Shown: positions 23,201-34,082 of the stretch, piece after piece | Numbering within the stretch: position 1 is the first letter of the stretch | How the letters are laid out: the number at the start of each line of letters is the position of its first letter | From: Pelargonium cotyledonis | Lineage: Eukaryota; Streptophyta; Magnoliopsida; Geraniales; Geraniaceae | Direction: 5' to 3' | NCBI GenBank assembly: GCA_036897625.1 | Contig: JAYMTA010000166.1 | Span: forward strand, 1 to 36,442 | Length of the DNA: 36,442 bases | Made by a program: the position numbers and the translations under genes | Notes under the pieces: generated by a model | What the model saw: the letters and a program-made list of their open reading frames with translations, nothing else | Databases searched by the model: none | What the model was told of the DNA's origin: nothing

Positions 23201-24265
23201 CTTAGTCTTCCAAACAAAGGAACAGCCAATCAATCACACAAAACCCAATAGTATAAAACATTTCCAGTTCCAACAGCAGTCTTTATATGCCCCACCTACT
23301 GTACTTCATCCTACTACATTTTGCTGAGGATTTTGGCATGGTAACCCCTCATGGTAAAGGAAGAATTAAACAAACAGTTGCTACATTCACCAAAACAGAG
23401 TTCAATATTCAAAATCTTAAAATTAAACAACACATAAAATCTTAGCAAAAATCCCGTTTCATCAACTCTGCAATGATTCTAACATTCTGAACTACATTTA
23501 TTGTTGAACTTCAACTGAAATGCCTGGGAAATCCTCAAAGTACTTAACATATTTCTTATATGCAACCAACACACTACCTACATCTTCTAATCATAAAGAA
23601 TGTACAAATACATGAATATTATCCACCAAAAAACAAATCCTAGCATTACATTTCTCATTTCCGTGACCAATGACTGTCAAAATAGAAGATACCATTATAC
23701 CAATACAATTTCTTATCCAGCACAAATTCACGGCTTAATCAAAACAGGTCACCCAACATGTTTAGAATATAAAAACACCAAATTGCATTATAAGAGTAGA
23801 AACATATTGTTCCCAATTAGCACACAAGCACCAAACAAATCATCTTCAATACCACAATTCCACTCAACACATCCAACCAAGCAAACAGCTAGATCAACAA
23901 AACAACACTTAGCTCAGAAATGCAAAACCAAACCAAAACCAATCAGATCCAAATCAAAACATAAACACAACGACCACCAACCGCACCCAACACCACGGAT
24001 CTACACCGAATCAAAAGTCAAAACCCTAGATCCGAGCTCAAACGCGCGAAAAAAAAAAACAACAAAACGAAACGAAAAGCAGAGCGAGAAACGACGGATC
24101 AAAAATTGCGAAGCAGAGGCGGCAGATTTGGAAGCGCACCTTGACGAAATCGCGAGGAGCGACGCCGGGGAGGTAGAAGGAGTGTGCGGAGGAGACGAGG
24201 AGGAGCGCGAAGAACAGAGTGGAGAAGCTTCTGCTGCGAGTGGAGACACCGAGCATCTCCTTCAT
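20231..24265 (-). CDS. TMN7: Transmembrane nine (TM9SF/EMP70, nonaspanin) family protein, TMN7-like
   Basis: Multi-spanning Golgi/endosome membrane protein; TM9SF members act in membrane-protein sorting, and the exact role in plants is poorly known. Six exons on the minus strand: 24265-24140, 23068-22904, 22777-22668, 22467-22359, 22282-22170 and 21539-20231, total 1932 nt, 643 aa. A signal peptide covers about residues 1-32, followed by the family-typical mature start [11 protein letters not shown]. The large lumenal domain (about 33-280) carries YDYYYLNYC and [15 protein letters not shown]. Nine hydrophobic segments follow from about residue 281 in the single large last exon. The C-terminus SSVKID ends in KID, matching the KXD/E Golgi-retention signal described for Arabidopsis EMP12. 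The sequence matches Arabidopsis TMN7 closely along its length, as I recall it. A second ATG three codons in is possible. It is convergent with the beta-galactosidase gene. Confidence 0.94.
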
Positions 24266-24330
24266 CTTCTTCGACGATCTGGTGAGGCTTCGAATCGGAG
24301 GACAAGGCTCAGAAAATGGTGCGAGAATGC

Positions 24331-24337
24331 TTTTATA
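24331..24337 (-). promoter_or_regulatory. TATA box of the TMN gene
   Basis: On the minus strand the sequence reads CTCTATAAAAGC, with TATAAAA at 24337-24331, about 66-72 nt upstream of the ATG. It predicts a short leader of roughly 35-45 nt. Motif-based inference. Confidence 0.55.
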
Positions 24338-25015
24338 GAGCAAGACGTGAGAAGGGAGACTGTAAAGTATGCAGTATACAGACATTGGATTTTGCTACCG
24401 CCAGGCAGGTTTTTGCTACTTCCCGCTTAATTTGTTTTCTAGTAATAATAATACTAATAATAAGCGATTTAGATTTTCTTCGAAATCTAAGATTCAAGTT
24501 TACCTATTGACAGTATGAGATGAGTTATTTGGATCTTAAAAGAGTCATCCCGGAAATAGAAATACAAGTTAAATATTTCGTACAAATTTGCTTCATTTGT
24601 CGCTGCTCGACCAAATAATGCTTTTTATTATTAGCAAAAGAAAAAATTTCATAGAAATTTTGAGATTTTGCTAAAGCCAAGACTACTTTCTGCTGCTTCC
24701 ACCAATTCTGTGTTTCTTTCAGGTCTTGATAACAAGAAAGCTTGTAATCTACAAGTGCTTGTCTCCTGAGTAATTGATTATAGACCAGTTGGATGTTTGG
24801 AAACACAAACATTACTTAAGTAACAAAACATCCTTAGAGCACAAGCATGTTTTTAAAGGCGGATACGAGTTCTTCAACAGAAATGTAGTACCTGCCGATC
24901 AAGGTATTTTGATTAAAACATCTGAGAGCTACAATTCATAAAATCACAATGTTCAACACATAACAGGAATAGATGACGACGACAGCAAAGTTTTTGCATA
25001 TTGTTCATATGTTCG
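24338..25015. other. Intergenic region: MSI4/FVE 3' flank and TMN promoter
   Basis: Both flanking genes run on the minus strand, so this approximately 680-bp stretch must hold the MSI4 3' UTR/terminator and the TMN upstream promoter. The 95-codon minus-strand frame at 24525-24812 has no recognisable features and is judged non-coding. Confidence 0.5.
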
Positions 25016-28000
25016 TCAAGAAGAGCATGTGAGTATGTGAGATTTGAACTTATCCAGCTCGGCCAAGACTTCTTCCTCTGGTCTGTAGATCAAATCAATC
25101 ATCCTCCATATCTGCACAAAACAACCAACAACCCTTGAGAGTTGGTAGAAGCTAGAGGGGTAGGCTTGAGTTAGCGAGAAAAGAAGAGAAGGCGTCATAA
25201 TGCATGACTTAGGAGCGACGATGATGCCATTAGATAGGACTTTTGGGAAATGGCTTAGTTGTGCGGTGTTTCGTTCTATTATAGCAGACTAATTTTGGCC
25301 GAGGGTTCATATGAACTAGTAAGGGAAATCGATTGATCAATTAATGGACCACAACAACCACGAGGGTCTCCTTGCAACAATCGGTGGTATAGGGTTGGCC
25401 TTTCGTGTTCTAATCAACTGCTCCCTCCGTCCCAAAATGAGTGTTCACTTAGACAGAATCCCTAAGATGAGTTTGTTACAACAAGAGTACATGAGGGTAT
25501 AAGGAGGAGTGTCCAGTCCTAACTAATTTATCCTTGTATTAAAGCGGACGCTCATTTTAGGATAGAGAGAACATTTAGTTTTAAATGGAGGCACGAGCAA
25601 CTACTCTCTTAAGGTTTACGCTCTTGCCATAGAGAGAGTAACCGATCTATACTGTCACATGCATGCCATAACTTTTCCTAGTGATGCAGTGTGACGATGG
25701 AAACACTTCAGTTCATAGTGCACTGTACGCTCTCCTTGGTGGTGTGGAAAAGTAAATGGAAGAAAGGGTGATGGAACATTTGGCTCTATTTCAAAGTGAT
25801 AGATTACTGATACAGTGATACGTGTTCAGGACCAACATAAAGCAATGGAAACATGGGGTAAAACAAAAATAATCACCTGTAATGTACCACCCCCGCCAGT
25901 CTTCTCACCATCGTCTGATACGCTAACGATTGTCCACGGATCAGATGCATTCCAATGGAAGTCAACAACCTTGTCCCTACAAGCACAAATATAAGTTTGC
26001 AACTTCATCCACAAATATGTAATGAATGGCCAATGGTCAGAAGATAACCTATAGCGTATAGACTAATGTTCCTCAAAGAATGAAGGCATGAAACTCTGGA
26101 GGACTTTAATAATGACTTATTTAATATTCGCGGTGACTAAACAAAAAGTATCACAACAGTAAGTGTTTTCTTTTTATTCATATAAGAACATCAAGAGAAT
26201 TGTCCAACATAAGATTTTGAGCAGTAAACGTGACAGGATCAACGTATGATGGACTGGCTCATATATGGGAAAACAAGAACAGAGAAAAGATAAACAGCTA
26301 TATACCTATGCCCCGCATGTCGAAAGAATAAGCCTGGAGGAGCATCTGGGAGCTTGGAAGCGACAGAATCTTGCTTCCTGGTAATCTGTGGTATATAAAG
26401 AATGTTATAAAGATTATACAAAGAAACAGACATACATTACAGAATGTGGTCTTAAAATTCTAAACCTAAAGAGCAATAAACATATTTTTCAGATTGGATG
26501 GCTGATATTAAAATGTAAGGGTGACCCATTTCTTATCAAATTTAATGAAATGCAGATGACTGGAAAACAAGGTGAACCTAAGATGAACAACTCATCTTCC
26601 AATACTTCCCCTCGTCATGCTTGAGAGATTAGCATCAAAATGGTACTTGGTACACATGGAAATGCCATATCTCCAAACAGTAAAATAGATTGATTCCTGA
26701 AACTAGTTAATTCGTAAAAGATACCATCAGAGATTCTAAGTCCTAACCCAATTTGCAGTTAGACAATACACATTTCACCTACAGAAAATGTTGTTCGTGA
26801 TGCCAATACATTCTAATTTTATAGCTGTATTTCTATTAGTTGTGTTGCGTCTTCAATTTCCTTTTCTGATCTTGCTTAGGGCATAAAACAATAATTGTTC
26901 ACTGAGAGGAGAGAGAGTAACTAAATAGTAGCATTTTTTTTTTTGCACCTTCTCATGATCCCAGATGTTCAAGACGCCATCCTCAGCAGAAGTTCCAAAG
27001 ACAGAAGACTTGTGAGGAGACCACTGAAAGCAAATGGACATCAATCTTGTAAAAGCAAATAAATTCCAGAAATGCTACTTTGAAGTTTAAAATATAGGCA
27101 TCAGAAATTTGAAAATTACATCTCAAAATTTCACAGCACCTGTACACAAAGAACAGCAGCATTGTGACCCTCAAAGGTATGGATAGGTGCGCCAACTCCA
27201 GCAGAGGTGAGATTCCGGCGGTCAAACATGCGAACAGTATTATCAGCAGACCTGAAATGGAAGCAACGGAAAGAAAGTGCAATTGAGGAACTGCTTAACT
27301 CCTCAGTCCACCCATAGAAATTGAATTCCAATTTTAAGAGAGCCAGAGGCATGAGGTGAAACCAGCATCACAAAGATCAAGATACATTCAATGTAGAGAC
27401 CCCACCCTAACTGAAATATAATTACAGAAGAAAGCCTGGAAAGCATAATACCCCGTCAAAATGAGGTTCACATCATGAGGATTCCAATCAACACAGTGTA
27501 TATCCGCATTATGAGCTTTCTCTACCTGCCAAAATAGAATGCAAAATATATGAAACAATTTGACATTAATGCTATTAGGTTCAACAGATATGAGATTTTG
27601 AAGACAATAGACACGAAATTTTCTAGCTTGCATAGTTTGATAGAACAGTAAAAAAATAAGTGGCAAGATGCCTCAGTAGCATCATTAAATGCCTTTTTTT
27701 TCCAAAGAATAAATAAATTTGGGAAGGTATTTCCAAGCTGAGCATATGAGTTGCATTAGGAAAAAGGAAGCATCATAATCAAACTGGTACTCAAAAAGGG
27801 AAAACATAAATGGAAGAAACTTAACCTTGATGGCTGGAGTAGATCCAGTTCTTGCATCCCATAGTATAAGGCAAGAATCATCACCCACGCTACAGAACTC
27901 ATTTGCGCTTCAACACAATCAATCAATCAATCAATCAATGATTATTATGTATACGAAATAAATAACACATACTGAATTTTCACTTGGCAAAAATCAAGTC

Positions 28001-31000
28001 AGCTACCTCAATGGACAGAACTGCACATCTTCAACAGTGTCCTCATGCCCTTGGTAGATTCCTCGAGCTCCAATAGAAGGGCTCTCTTTGGGCCTATCAC
28101 TATTCCCACCACTCTTCGAGGCACTTTTAGAGTTGGCTGCACCAGATCCAGGAGACTTTGTAGTCCCAGCTTCGGTTGCCAAAGTTGAGATATGATCTTG
28201 AATACTCCACAAAACCACTGACTTGTCCTTGCCTGGCACCAATGTCTCCTCCATCAGGATTATATTAAAAAGTGAAAATGAATATTCAAGAAGATGAAGA
28301 AAATAAACTTAGTTTTAGCAGCGAGGTATAAACAAGTTTATTACGGTCAAAGACAATGGCATCCCTCCATAATATTAATTACATTCCATATATATACAAG
28401 ACAATCAGAAATATCATTATGGCCTCTAAAAATGCCCTTTTGATGTAGATAACAGGGCATGGTACAAATAACACAAGAGAACCAATAATGTCCAAGTCTT
28501 TATATCTTCTAGCCTGGTAAAAGTTATTAACTGACTGAAAAATAGAATATTTTGATGGCAAAACAATTGAGAGAAAGGGAGACTCTGACCTCCTGAGAGC
28601 ACAAACGGTTCAGTTGGGCACATGGCAAGAGCAAATTCAGCATTATCTTGATGTCCGGTCAAAACCTGCCAGATGATGTTCTTATGTTAAAAGGCTGCTA
28701 CAACAAAAGCAAGAAGAATATATAGCTTGAAGTGGAAAATCCTCTATGCATTCATAAACTCCACAATAACAGATATCATGAAATAATATATAAGTAGTGT
28801 ATAATACAAGAAAATAAAACTCACACATTATATATACATATACATAACTACGGGTAGTATGTGCACACAAAGAGCATACCAGATCTGGGCGAGAGTTCGT
28901 AGCTCCCAAGACAGCATGCCGATTAGGTTGAGCATCAACATCCCATATGAGAACCTGTAAGATAAATCCAATAATGTAACCCACATTGTGCTTCTAACAT
29001 CTATAAGCTCCATTCAAAGGGACAAGAACATATATAAAAATGATAGGCCACCAAGCTTTCTTTGAAAAGGACATAATAGATGCTTACATCAGGACTGTCA
29101 GTATGTGTAGCTACTATCTTACTGTTCTGTGGGAGTTCTCTGATTCTGTTGACCTGCAAAATCAGTATACACCATTGCTAAGAAGATTCCAAATCCTACA
29201 ACATAATCATGTACAGAAAAGGTATAAAACTTCATTGCAAATGCATCACTACACCATAAATTGTACATTATATAGAGAAAAACAGTCATCAACTGCAACA
29301 CTTCCTCGAATAAGTAATTATCTAATATGTAATTAACTATTCAACAAACTAATCTACTAGTATTATTTGTAGAACAAATTCTTAACTTATCAAAGTGACT
29401 AGAACAGATTACAATTTTTTTTCAATGATGAAAACTTACATATTTAAGCAAGCAGATAGTAAGTAGCAAAAATTACAGAGAAGTTTGAAGAAAACAAGTC
29501 ATTGGTACCTCGCCAGGATGTATTATAGTTTTATACTTCTTAACAAAGGGCGAGCGTGCTTCTTCGTTGAACTGTAAGATTGAGCAACCAAAGGATACCG
29601 TGACATGGCAGCACATTAGAATTTTAGATGATATAAAACTTGTGACAATACTGGAAAAGGTAAAAAAAAATGAAGCGGTTGATAAACAATCATTCTTTAT
29701 CTCAGCATCACCTGTGATATATGCTCTGCAGCAGCAACCCTGGGTTTAACCACTTCACAGTTTGCTATGACAAGTGTATTTGGAACAGTACCGTCAGTCT
29801 GGATATGAAGATAAAGCATCACCACAAAGGAAAATTAACAAATAAAAAACTGAAGCTATAGGATAATGCAAATAGCAACGAACAGACGAACAAAATTTAG
29901 GATTACATGTTTTCATATCCAAGCTACAATATGAATGAGCAAGTACAACACCATTATCCATGGCAGATTAATTAATAAACTTGTATGCAAATGTGAATTT
30001 GAACAATTACACCCATGGGCCGTGACTAATATTTAATGATTAATTTAAAATATGAATCATATTAAACCATGAAGATGGAGTCAGAACTTTGGGGCCCAAC
30101 GAAAAAAATGAAGGCCACGCTAGAAATCTGTTTTTGGATCTGTAAGATTACCAATATAACCTAGTATGTCAACATAGTATGTCATTAACATCCCCTTTTA
30201 AGTCATTAACTTGAAAAAATTCATCTCACATTCTCACTTTTTCCTTGAACAATTCAAGTACACACCAATGCTTGTGCTATGGTTTCACAAAATGCAGAGA
30301 AAAGATGTAAATTATCATGCCTGTTCAGAAAGGTAAAGTCTTTGACGACTCTTGTAAGTGGCTTGTTCAAGCTGTGGACCCCATCTATCAGTGCAAAAGA
30401 CAGAGATCAATTAACATCAATACAGTACACTAAATCAATAGATATAAATTTGAGTTCTCAGCTCTGAGAAGATTTTCTATACACATACCCAAGTAAAGGA
30501 CCACATGGACTAAATTGAGCCTAAATGATGACAGAGTCATGGTGTCCATCACCCACACACCAAAACCATATAGAGATAAGTTCATCACCTCCAAAGAAAA
30601 AGAAACTCACTTATCAAAGTTCACAAATTCATTTTCTTTCTTTTCCCCAAATTTTCTCCTCATCCAAACAGGACATAATTGTAGAGTTCCTTAGTTATCT
30701 CCCATTTATTATAAAGAACCAAAACAGTTCGCTACCGAGAAACCCTAGACTACATTTATAATAAATAAAAAAACAAAAATTTAAGCAAGGAACTCAAAAG
30801 CTCAACAATTAACACTGCACACGTTGTTCCAATCATTTTCATTATCTTATAAATTAAATCCAACAAGAAGAAGCAAAAATCAGCACTTCAACATAGAAAG
30901 ATCATTTCGTTTTGGACATTTTCTGTGCAGCCAAACAGTAAACAAACTCAACAAAACCAGAGAAGAGTTAAAATGTAGGTGAAATAGAGAATCAAAACCC

Positions 31001-31176
31001 TAGAAACGGAGAAGAAGAAGAGAAGAGAGAGAGTGTGTGTGTACGGACCGGCAGGAGAGAGAAGGCCAGACGAGATTGTGGTTGGCGAGCCAGTCGTAGA
31101 GGACAGGGACGAGAGACTTCCACTGAGTGTATCTCTCGTCGACCGTCGCTTCTTGTCCTTTCCCTTTTTCCTTCAT
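25016..31176 (-). CDS. MSI4: WD40 histone-binding protein MSI4/FVE (RBBP4/7, CAF1c family)
   Basis: Nuclear chromatin adaptor of the p48/RBBP family. In Arabidopsis FVE/MSI4 works with histone deacetylase and Polycomb/CUL4-DDB1 partners to repress FLC and affects cold response. Fifteen minus-strand exons: 31176-31049, 30384-30321, 29798-29712, 29571-29509, 29153-29088, 28954-28880, 28665-28590, 28232-28007, 27907-27826, 27525-27452, 27251-27140, 27023-26949, 26385-26306, 25976-25877 and 25111-25016; 1404 nt, 467 aa. An N-terminal histone-H4-binding helix (DERYTQWKSLVPVLYDWLA) precedes WD40 repeats, including GHQDNAEFALAMCP, VGDDSCLILWDARTG and SADNTVRMFDRR. A Ser/Gly/Lys-rich loop (about 200-240) interrupts the propeller. 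The C-terminus is KSHILTCSS. The start is the first in-frame ATG after a stop at 31249-31251, so the roughly 40-residue longer N-terminus of Arabidopsis FVE is absent. The exon 2 donor is GC, not GT. Confidence 0.95.
25421..25571. mobile_element. Stowaway-type MITE in intron 14 of MSI4
   Basis: It starts CTCCCTCCGTCCCAAAATGA, a canonical Stowaway end, and closes with the diverged inverse CTCATTTTAGGATAGAGAGAA. It is about 151 bp and non-coding. No TA duplication is retained, so it is an old or deleted copy. Confidence 0.65.
27916..27939. repeat. (CAAT)6 microsatellite in intron 8 of MSI4
   Basis: Six perfect tetranucleotide copies. On the gene strand they lie immediately upstream of the exon 9 acceptor at 27908-27909, so length changes would alter the branch-point to acceptor distance. 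Confidence 0.85.
30319..30320 (-). other. GC 5' splice site of MSI4 intron 2
   Basis: On the gene strand exon 2 ends CTTTCTGAACAG and the intron begins GCATGATAATT. No GT is available nearby that would keep the conserved reading LYLSEQ-TDGTVPN across the junction. The acceptor (ATATCCAG before 29798) is normal, so this is a GC-AG intron. Confidence 0.8.
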
Positions 31177-31187
31177 CTCTCTCTGTG

Positions 31188-31197
31188 TTTTCCCGCC
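31188..31197 (+). promoter_or_regulatory. E2F-type binding site upstream of the MSI4 start codon
   Basis: TTTTCCCGCC contains TTTCCCGC, a perfect match to the plant E2F consensus TTTSSCGC, 12-21 nt upstream of the ATG in the leader or proximal promoter. E2F-RBR control is known for chromatin-assembly genes; its use here is inference. Confidence 0.5.
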
Positions 31198-31252
31198 TTT
31201 TCTTCTTCTGTTCTCTGTGTCTGGACAGTGAAGACGACGACTGTGCTTTCAC

Positions 31253-31775
31253 TGTCTCTCTGGCTCCAATGAATTTATTAAGGCGGTAAAACCGGTCGGA
31301 CCGAAAACTCGGTCCAACCATATTATTTGGTTTGATTCTCAATTTTCATTTACCCGTCTTTCCGTCGCAACATGAGTGTCCGTTTCTATCTAAACAAAAT
31401 AATTTGCAAAATGACCGCTTCTTATTTTCTTTACGGGGAAACACTACTCTCATGTGCCTTGGTACACGTATTTTTTTGTTCTGATAAATGTATGTAAGTC
31501 TACTGATAAAAATTATAAATTCAGTATTATTCAGTAACACGTTAAATTTTGCAATCATAAATGTATGGAAATCCACGAATAATTGCTAGGAAGTCTAATT
31601 TTGCTTCTTCTTTTTTTCACGAATAAATGTATGCGTATACACCGATAATTGTTTAGAAAAACCCTAGTTACATTTTATGGTTTTTGCACATTATCGCATT
31701 GATAAGTTAGTCTATAAATGCATGCACGTACATTGACAATTGCCTATAATAAAATATACAACTAAACATAGACAC
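31253..31775. other. MSI4 upstream region with degenerate repeats
   Basis: Promoter-side DNA of MSI4. From about 31484 on, an ATAAATGTATG-type motif recurs at about 31485, 31556, 31622 and 31715, each followed 10-20 nt later by a GATAATTG-like string. This suggests an old tandem array. No gene is supported. Confidence 0.4.
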
Positions 31776-32524
31776 AAAATGAACATGCATCAAATAGTTA
31801 GTTCTGTGTGGAGGAGGTAGAAGTTCTCACGACGAGCGGGGGTAGTGGTCCGACATTGGAGAACGTGACACGGTATCGGAGAACGTGACCTGGCAGAGAA
31901 AGTTGAAATCCGACTGAGGGCGAAGTCGGACTCGATGTGCTGTTCAGTTGGCCGGTGGGTTAGGGTAACGGTCGGGGGTAGATTGGAGGTGGTTGGGGGC
32001 GGCGGTTAATGTGGAGGGAGAGATGGGGCTCCGGTCGATTGGGATCGAGAAGGAAGGAAGAGCAAAGGTGGAAGTGCCGGAGTTAGGGGAGGAGATGCAG
32101 GTGGGGGTGGATGCATATCGGGCGGACCATCTTCAACCGGTGGTGGAGTTGGACGCTGGCCGAGAAGTTTGGACGGGAGGAATCGGACTGCTCGGAGCAG
32201 GTCTGGTCCTCGGAGTGATCTGAGATCTGGTGTAGGGCGGGGCAGTTGATTGCCGTCCCGATTAGAGGCCCAGGTGTGGCGGGCTTGTTTTTTTTTGAAA
32301 TATTGGCAAGCCTTGGTCTCATAATAGGACCAGGGTGTATGCTCAGTATTCGGGTTATTTTTCGTATTGTGCATGAGTTTTCGGACCAGCGATTTAAGGG
32401 GTCGATTTGTATCAGGTTTTTAAATTTTTGTCTGGTTCACAGGGTTATTTAGCTTTCGCTTGTAACTCTTTATGAATTCAATAAATATTTTGTTACCCTA
32501 AAAAAAAAATGAACATGCATCAAA
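31776..32524 (+). mobile_element. Poly(A) retroposon flanked by 19-bp target-site duplications (probably a LINE)
   Basis: AAAATGAACATGCATCAAA occurs at 31776-31794 and identically at 32506-32524. Between them is a GC-rich insert of about 710 bp that ends AATAAATATTTTGTTACCC followed by an A-run, with AATAAA at 32480-32485. Exact direct repeats plus a 3' poly(A) are the hallmark of target-primed reverse transcription. Composition (G-rich plus strand) differs sharply from both flanks. No reverse transcriptase or endonuclease motif is visible, so it is a 5'-truncated or internally deleted LINE, or a processed transcript of an unknown gene. Open frames inside (31993-32223 plus, 32006-32374 minus) are low-complexity and not convincing. 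Confidence 0.75.
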
Positions 32525-32795
32525 CATTTTCTTTAGTAAGTTGGTTGAACTACTTGAATTTGCACCAAATTCATAAAAGTATAAGGAGAAAGTTCCAATA
32601 CTTAACAAATTGTTTTTTAGGGTATAAACCATAGTTAACTCCTACTCGGGTTAGTGAGATCAAACTCGAAAACTCTTCCCACCGTCTTAGCCTGCGGTTG
32701 CAAATTGAGCCGCAACGGTCCTTTTGTATCATATCAGAGCATCAACTATACAGAGAAACTACAAAGTAGAGCACATGCAACAAATCATATGAATG

Positions 32796-33723
32796 CTAAA
32801 CATGAAGCATTTGCTGGGAATTTTGTCTACTCAGGATTGACCTAAACAAATACACATGTCCACATTCTTCTTTCCAAGCTTTCTTGCTCTTTTCCGGTGC
32901 ACGAAGCTGCTCGCGCAACGTAGCAATGCGATCTGAAAGGGTTCATGCTCGTAAATTCAGAGGCTGCATATAGAAGTTCACATTTCCATAAGAGAAAACA
33001 TGAAAAAAAAATGCCATTTCGCATTGCAACTTCACAAACCAACTTCAGCAAGCAAAAAGTACAAGATCATTGAGACAAAACAAAAGGCAGAATGAGGGAG
33101 ATACATGTAAAGTATAGGTGTTGCTGTGGGAGGCGCGTTGCTCCTATCCGCGGATACATTTCATCATGAAGGCGACGTACCTGTAACTGATAACAGAAGA
33201 AAATAAAGTACTGTAAAAACCCAAAATAGTAAAAACAAGATTCAACCATTATGATGATTATAAACATCAAAATGTATCCAACAAAACTAGATTTATTTTC
33301 CAAAGAAGCCATCAGACAATATGATGATTATAATTTATTGAGCATTAGGGAAACCTTAGAATCATCTAAACACTTGCCGGTTCCAAAACAAATACATAAC
33401 TCTCTTTTTTCTTTCCCTTAAATGTGCTAGTAACGAGTAGAAACCAAAAGACAACATAAATAATGCAATCACCAATACTAGCAAATTCACCATTACATGC
33501 TATTTCCCAAAACAGAATCTGAATCCTGACCAACGTACCCTCCGCTAGACGCAATCATACCCATCAACTAGTAAAAACTGAATTTCTTAGGCCAATAACA
33601 GTAAATGCAAAGCTCAAAGGCTTTCAATTCTTTCACAAACCAAGCAAATAAAGATTGCCAAAAATGAGAAGCTGAAGATGAATTTACCTTTGATTCGGGG
33701 GAGCTTGCAGTCCTTGCTGTTGA
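32796..33723 (-). other. Possible three-exon coding chain, unidentified
   Basis: On the minus strand three blocks with good splice signals join in one open frame: 33723-33688 (acceptor CCTTAG, donor GTAAAT), 33180-33105 (acceptor GTTACAG, donor GTATCT) and 32932-32796 (acceptor CCTTTCAG, stop TAG). They would encode about 83 residues, including VRRLHDEMYPRIGATRLPQQ and RIATLREQLRAPEKSKKAW, a charged amphipathic stretch. I recognise no family. The blocks lie downstream of copy B (stop at 34083), whose exon is followed by a strong CAG|GTGAGT donor near 34059. They could therefore be 3'-UTR exons of copy B, a separate small gene, or chance. Confidence 0.3.
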
Positions 33724-34082
33724 CTAAGGAAGGACACTTCATATCACACCTTCAGAAACCGACTTCAGCAAACAAGAAGTAGAAGAGTTCAAATATAACA
33801 AAAGGCACAATGAGGCTCCTGTCCATGTATGTGCTGATAACAACAGTGTCACTTTCTAAAGAGAAATATCTAAAGTTCCAATGTATATATAAACCCAAAT
33901 TAACGAGCATAAACATGATAAACCAACACAACCGTGCCCCATAGGAGGAAGCCCACTAGGCCGGCTAGTAAAAGAAATTGACAAAAACATAGTATAGAAT
34001 AGAATAGACCTCAATTCCCAGACAAAGAAACTGCTAAAAAAAATATAAAAGACTCACCTGTTTTCTCAGAATTATGTTGCTT

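Noticed and set aside
23600..24430. 276-codon plus-strand open frame
   Set aside because: It runs antisense through intron 1 and exon 1 of the TMN gene, is low in complexity and Lys/Arg/Thr-rich, and has no domain. The TMN exon on the other strand is strongly conserved.
30992..31342. 116-codon minus-strand frame over MSI4 exon 1
   Set aside because: It is in a different frame from the conserved MSI4 N-terminus and is Arg/Ser-rich low complexity from GA-rich leader sequence.
32006..32374. 122-codon minus-strand Pro-rich frame
   Set aside because: It lies inside the GC-rich retroposon antisense to its poly(A), and its composition explains the lack of stops.
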